Below are positions 5,327 to 7,145 of a stretch of 7,145 bases of DNA, piece after piece. Both the position numbers and the translations under genes were made by a program. How positions within the stretch are numbered: position 1 is the stretch's first letter; each line of letters opens with the position of its first letter. The stretch is from an uncultured Oscillospiraceae bacterium (GTDB lineage Bacteria > Bacillota > Clostridia > Oscillospirales > Acutalibacteraceae). The notes beneath the pieces were generated by a model. That model made no database searches, was not told the DNA's origin, and saw nothing but the letters and a program-made list of their open reading frames with translations. Where the stretch lies: positions 1 to 7,145 of the forward strand of contig USBP01000067.1 in NCBI GenBank assembly GCA_900552985.1. Direction: 5' to 3'.

Positions 5327-5800
5327 TTATGGCCCTTCCCCCTCTTTCATGCCGGCTCCCCCGGTGAGATCCTTCACAAAGCAAATGATCCGGTTTGCCT
5401 CCCGGAACCCTGCGCCAAGGTGAAACCGGAGGCTATCCGTATTACCCAGCTCCGTATCGCTTGCGAACTCTGAGCAGCCCTGCTCCACCGCCCAGGCTTC
5501 GCAGGCACGCAGAAGCTCCGACGCCACACCCTGCCTGCGGAAAGCAGGCTCCACATAGACGCCCTCCAGATAACCCACCGGGCTTGTGCCCGTACCCTCC
5601 ACATAATCGCTGCGCAGCCCGCACTGAGCAAAGCCGATATCCTGCGCCTGTGCCCGCACCAAAAAAACGGCGCCGCCCGCCTGGCAATACTCCTGCAGCT
5701 CTTCCTCCAGCTCCGCGCAGGAATGGCCTGGCCAGAGCTTCCCGGCGAGCATTGCCGCGGCTTTCAGCTCCCCTTGAGCCGCCGCTTTTATCATCTCCAT
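5327..5800 (-). CDS. AAC(6')-I-like aminoglycoside 6'-N-acetyltransferase homologue
   Basis: A 157-residue GNAT protein that strongly resembles chromosomal AAC(6')-I enzymes such as AAC(6')-Iy, which acetylate the 6'-amine of aminoglycosides. Shared features are KLWPGH at 21-26, SDYVEGTGTSPVGYLEGVYV at 64-83 with E79, the CoA loop RRQGVA at 88-93, GCSEFASDT at 108-116 with D115, then N120 and LGAGF at 128-132. Their positions match AAC(6')-Iy almost residue for residue from memory. The ATG at 5800 is chosen because it puts LWPGH at the family position and has AAAGGCGG upstream; ATG 5824 and TTG 5827 are open alternatives. The true substrate may not be a drug, since such chromosomal copies are often cryptic and anaerobes take up aminoglycosides poorly. 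It follows two HAD phosphatase genes after 30 bases and is probably in their operon. Confidence 0.85.
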   Translation of the reverse strand: MEMIKAAAQGELKAAAMLAGKLWPGHSCAELEEELQEYCQAGGAVFLVRAQAQDIGFAQCGLRSDYVEGTGTSPVGYLEGVYVEPAFRRQGVASELLRACEAWAVEQGCSEFASDTELGNTDSLRFHLGAGFREANRIICFVKDLTGGAGMKEGEGP

Positions 5801-5830
5801 CTCGCTGCACCGCCTTTCCTCCATCAAAAT

Positions 5831-6655
5831 TCACGGCCGCACCCAATGGCTCTCCAGCCATTTCGCTACACCGTCCGCCTCATTGCTCTGGATCACGCCG
5901 GTAGCCGCCGCCTTCAGCTCCGGTACGGCGTTTTCCACTGCATAGCATTCATCTGAGACGTCAAACATCCTGAGATCGTTGACCGCGTCGCCGAAGGATA
6001 CCACCCGGTCAAACCCCAGCAGCGCGCAAAGCCTGCGGATGCCATGCGCCTTGGTCGCCCCGGCGGGCATGATCTCCAGCCAGTATTCCTCCCGGTAAAG
6101 CTCCTGCTGGAACGTTACAGAAAAGCGCGTGTCTCCCCGCACCGCATCGTAAAGCGGCATAAGCTCCTCCCGCCCGCCGATGCAGGTGATGTAAAACACC
6201 TCGCCCTGATAAAGCGCCGGTTCCACACTCACCGCGCGGAAGCGCTTGTCCCCCTTCCGGCAGCTGAGATAATACCGCACGCCCTCGTTCTCCCGCTCTG
6301 GCAGCCACGAAACGCGCTCCTCGCCATCCAACAGCGCATACGCAAGGGCGCTCACCGGATGACGTGATAGATGCCCGGCCAGGTTTCCGATCTCTTCCGG
6401 CGAAAAAACAGTGCTGGAAAGAACTTTTCCCGTTTGCGCATCCTGCAAAAATACGCCGTTGTAGGTGATCACCGGTAGCCTCGTTTGCAGCCCATCGGCC
6501 ACAACGCGGGCGGAGTGCACGCTGCGCGCCGTTGCATAGGTAAAGGGCAGCCCTTCTTCGATCAGGCGGTTGAGCGTTTCAACGGTATGGGCGGACAGCC
6601 GCGACTGGCGGTTGAGCAGCGTCCCGTCCAGATCGGATACATAGAGCGTTTTCAT
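5831..6655 (-). CDS. Cof-type HAD-IIB phosphatase
   Basis: A 274-residue HAD superfamily hydrolase of the Cof (IIB) type, cytoplasmic magnesium-dependent phosphatases that act on sugar phosphates, flavin precursors and similar small molecules. The four motifs are visible: the nucleophile DLDGT at 8-12 (D8, D10), T42 in YATARS, K202 in GATKAHGI, and GDAVNDLRMF at 222-231 (D223, D227). The IIB cap lies between about residues 80 and 195, with the usual strand-rich pattern. Length is standard (about 270). The ATG at 6655 overlaps the stop of the upstream HAD gene as ATGA, so translation is coupled. Substrate specificity cannot be predicted from these motifs. The downstream AAC(6')-like gene starts 30 bases after its stop. 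Confidence 0.92.
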   Translation of the reverse strand: MKTLYVSDLDGTLLNRQSRLSAHTVETLNRLIEEGLPFTYATARSVHSARVVADGLQTRLPVITYNGVFLQDAQTGKVLSSTVFSPEEIGNLAGHLSRHPVSALAYALLDGEERVSWLPERENEGVRYYLSCRKGDKRFRAVSVEPALYQGEVFYITCIGGREELMPLYDAVRGDTRFSVTFQQELYREEYWLEIMPAGATKAHGIRRLCALLGFDRVVSFGDAVNDLRMFDVSDECYAVENAVPELKAAATGVIQSNEADGVAKWLESHWVRP

Positions 6656-7145
6656 CGCACCCTCTCCTTCTCCAGCAAGGCAATCACTTCATCGAGCCGT
6701 TCACACTGCGCATACAGCAGTGCCTTCGTCTCCCCATCCGGCTGCCACTGATCGGGGACCATCACCGGCTTCAGCCCGGCGTGGCTGGCGGAAAGGATAC
6801 CGTTGCGCGAATCCTCCAGCGCCATGCAGTCCTCCGGGCGCTCCCCCAGTTCCGCGCAGGCTTTGAGGTAGATATCCGGCGCAGGCTTTGAGGCGCTCAG
6901 CCGGTCTCCGCCGATCACCGCGTCAAAATACGCGGTAACCTTTGCCGATTCCAACCGGCGCTTCACCTCGGCCTCACACGTGGAGGAGGCGACCGCAGTC
7001 TGATATCCGCATTGTTTTAAATAATTAAGCAGCTCGTAGAGCCCGGGCTTGACCGGCACGCCGTGTTCCGCCTCATAGCGGTCAAAAAACGCGCGGGTCA
7101 GGCGGTCGAGCTCGTCAAAATCAACTCGCCCGCCGAAGGCTTCCC
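6652..7145 (-). CDS. HAD subfamily IA phosphatase, beta-phosphoglucomutase-like (5' part missing)
   Basis: An HAD-IA hydrolase of the beta-phosphoglucomutase/phosphatase group; 164 residues are visible and the N-terminus lies beyond the right edge. An in-frame GTG at 7059 is not the start, since the open frame continues upstream with family-like cap sequence (EAFGGRVDFDELDRLTRAFF) to the edge. Three of four motifs are present: the serine motif in AVASST, the lysine in SASKPAPDIYL, and the acidic pair in ALEDSRNGI. The nucleophile DxD motif belongs to the missing part, some 50 residues before the edge. Members include phosphoglucomutases and general sugar-phosphate phosphatases; without the N-terminal motif I cannot say which. 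It overlaps the next HAD gene by ATGA and is the first visible gene of a three-gene operon. Confidence 0.9.
   Translation of the reverse strand, partial: EAFGGRVDFDELDRLTRAFFDRYEAEHGVPVKPGLYELLNYLKQCGYQTAVASSTCEAEVKRRLESAKVTAYFDAVIGGDRLSASKPAPDIYLKACAELGERPEDCMALEDSRNGILSASHAGLKPVMVPDQWQPDGETKALLYAQCERLDEVIALLEKERVR

Noticed and set aside
5395..5904. Long plus-strand open frame of 169 codons
   Set aside because: It is the antisense of the AAC(6')-like gene; its Pro/Arg-rich product is a shadow of GC-rich codons, and it has no ribosome binding site or recognisable domain.

Overview
The window looks like a chromosomal housekeeping segment from a GC-rich member of the Clostridia (Bacillota), probably a gut-type anaerobe. 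That is an inference. It rests on strong AGGAGG-type ribosome binding sites, two TTG starts, sigma-A-like promoters in AT-rich gaps between GC-rich genes, and the gene families present. No rRNA, tRNA, CRISPR array, insertion sequence or phage gene is visible. The DNA is densely coding, with no gene-free stretch longer than 150 bases.

Layout. (1) 1-934, minus strand: a compact operon of three small uncharacterised proteins. The third runs off the left edge and starts on a TTG directly after the preceding stop codon. (2) 934-2963, plus strand: a sigma-A-like promoter whose -35 box overlaps the start codon of the divergent operon. It drives a YfcE-type metallophosphoesterase and two consecutive single-domain TrkA/KtrA-type (RCK) potassium-transport regulators, and the unit ends in a hairpin that can act in both directions. 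(3) 2997-4350, minus strand: a family I.5-like lipase with its own near-consensus extended -10 promoter. (4) 4387-5294, plus strand: a MazG-like nucleotide pyrophosphohydrolase (TTG start) overlapping a GNAT acetyltransferase by ATGA, closed by a strong terminator. (5) 5327-7145, minus strand: an operon read from the right edge with an HAD subfamily IA phosphatase (5' part missing), a Cof-type HAD phosphatase overlapping it by ATGA, and a GNAT protein strongly resembling aminoglycoside 6'-N-acetyltransferases of the AAC(6')-I type.

Functional picture. The phosphoesterase/RCK operon suggests potassium homeostasis, but no membrane TrkH/KtrB channel gene lies beside it, so the regulators must partner with a channel encoded elsewhere. 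The MazG/GNAT and HAD/HAD/GNAT groups look like metabolite clean-up or detoxification modules. The most interesting items are the uncharacterised three-gene operon, the asymmetric pair of RCK subunits, the lipase that keeps the zinc site of its thermophilic relatives but seems to have changed the calcium site, and the AAC(6')-like gene. I found no clear evidence of an entirely new system; the three-gene operon is the best candidate.
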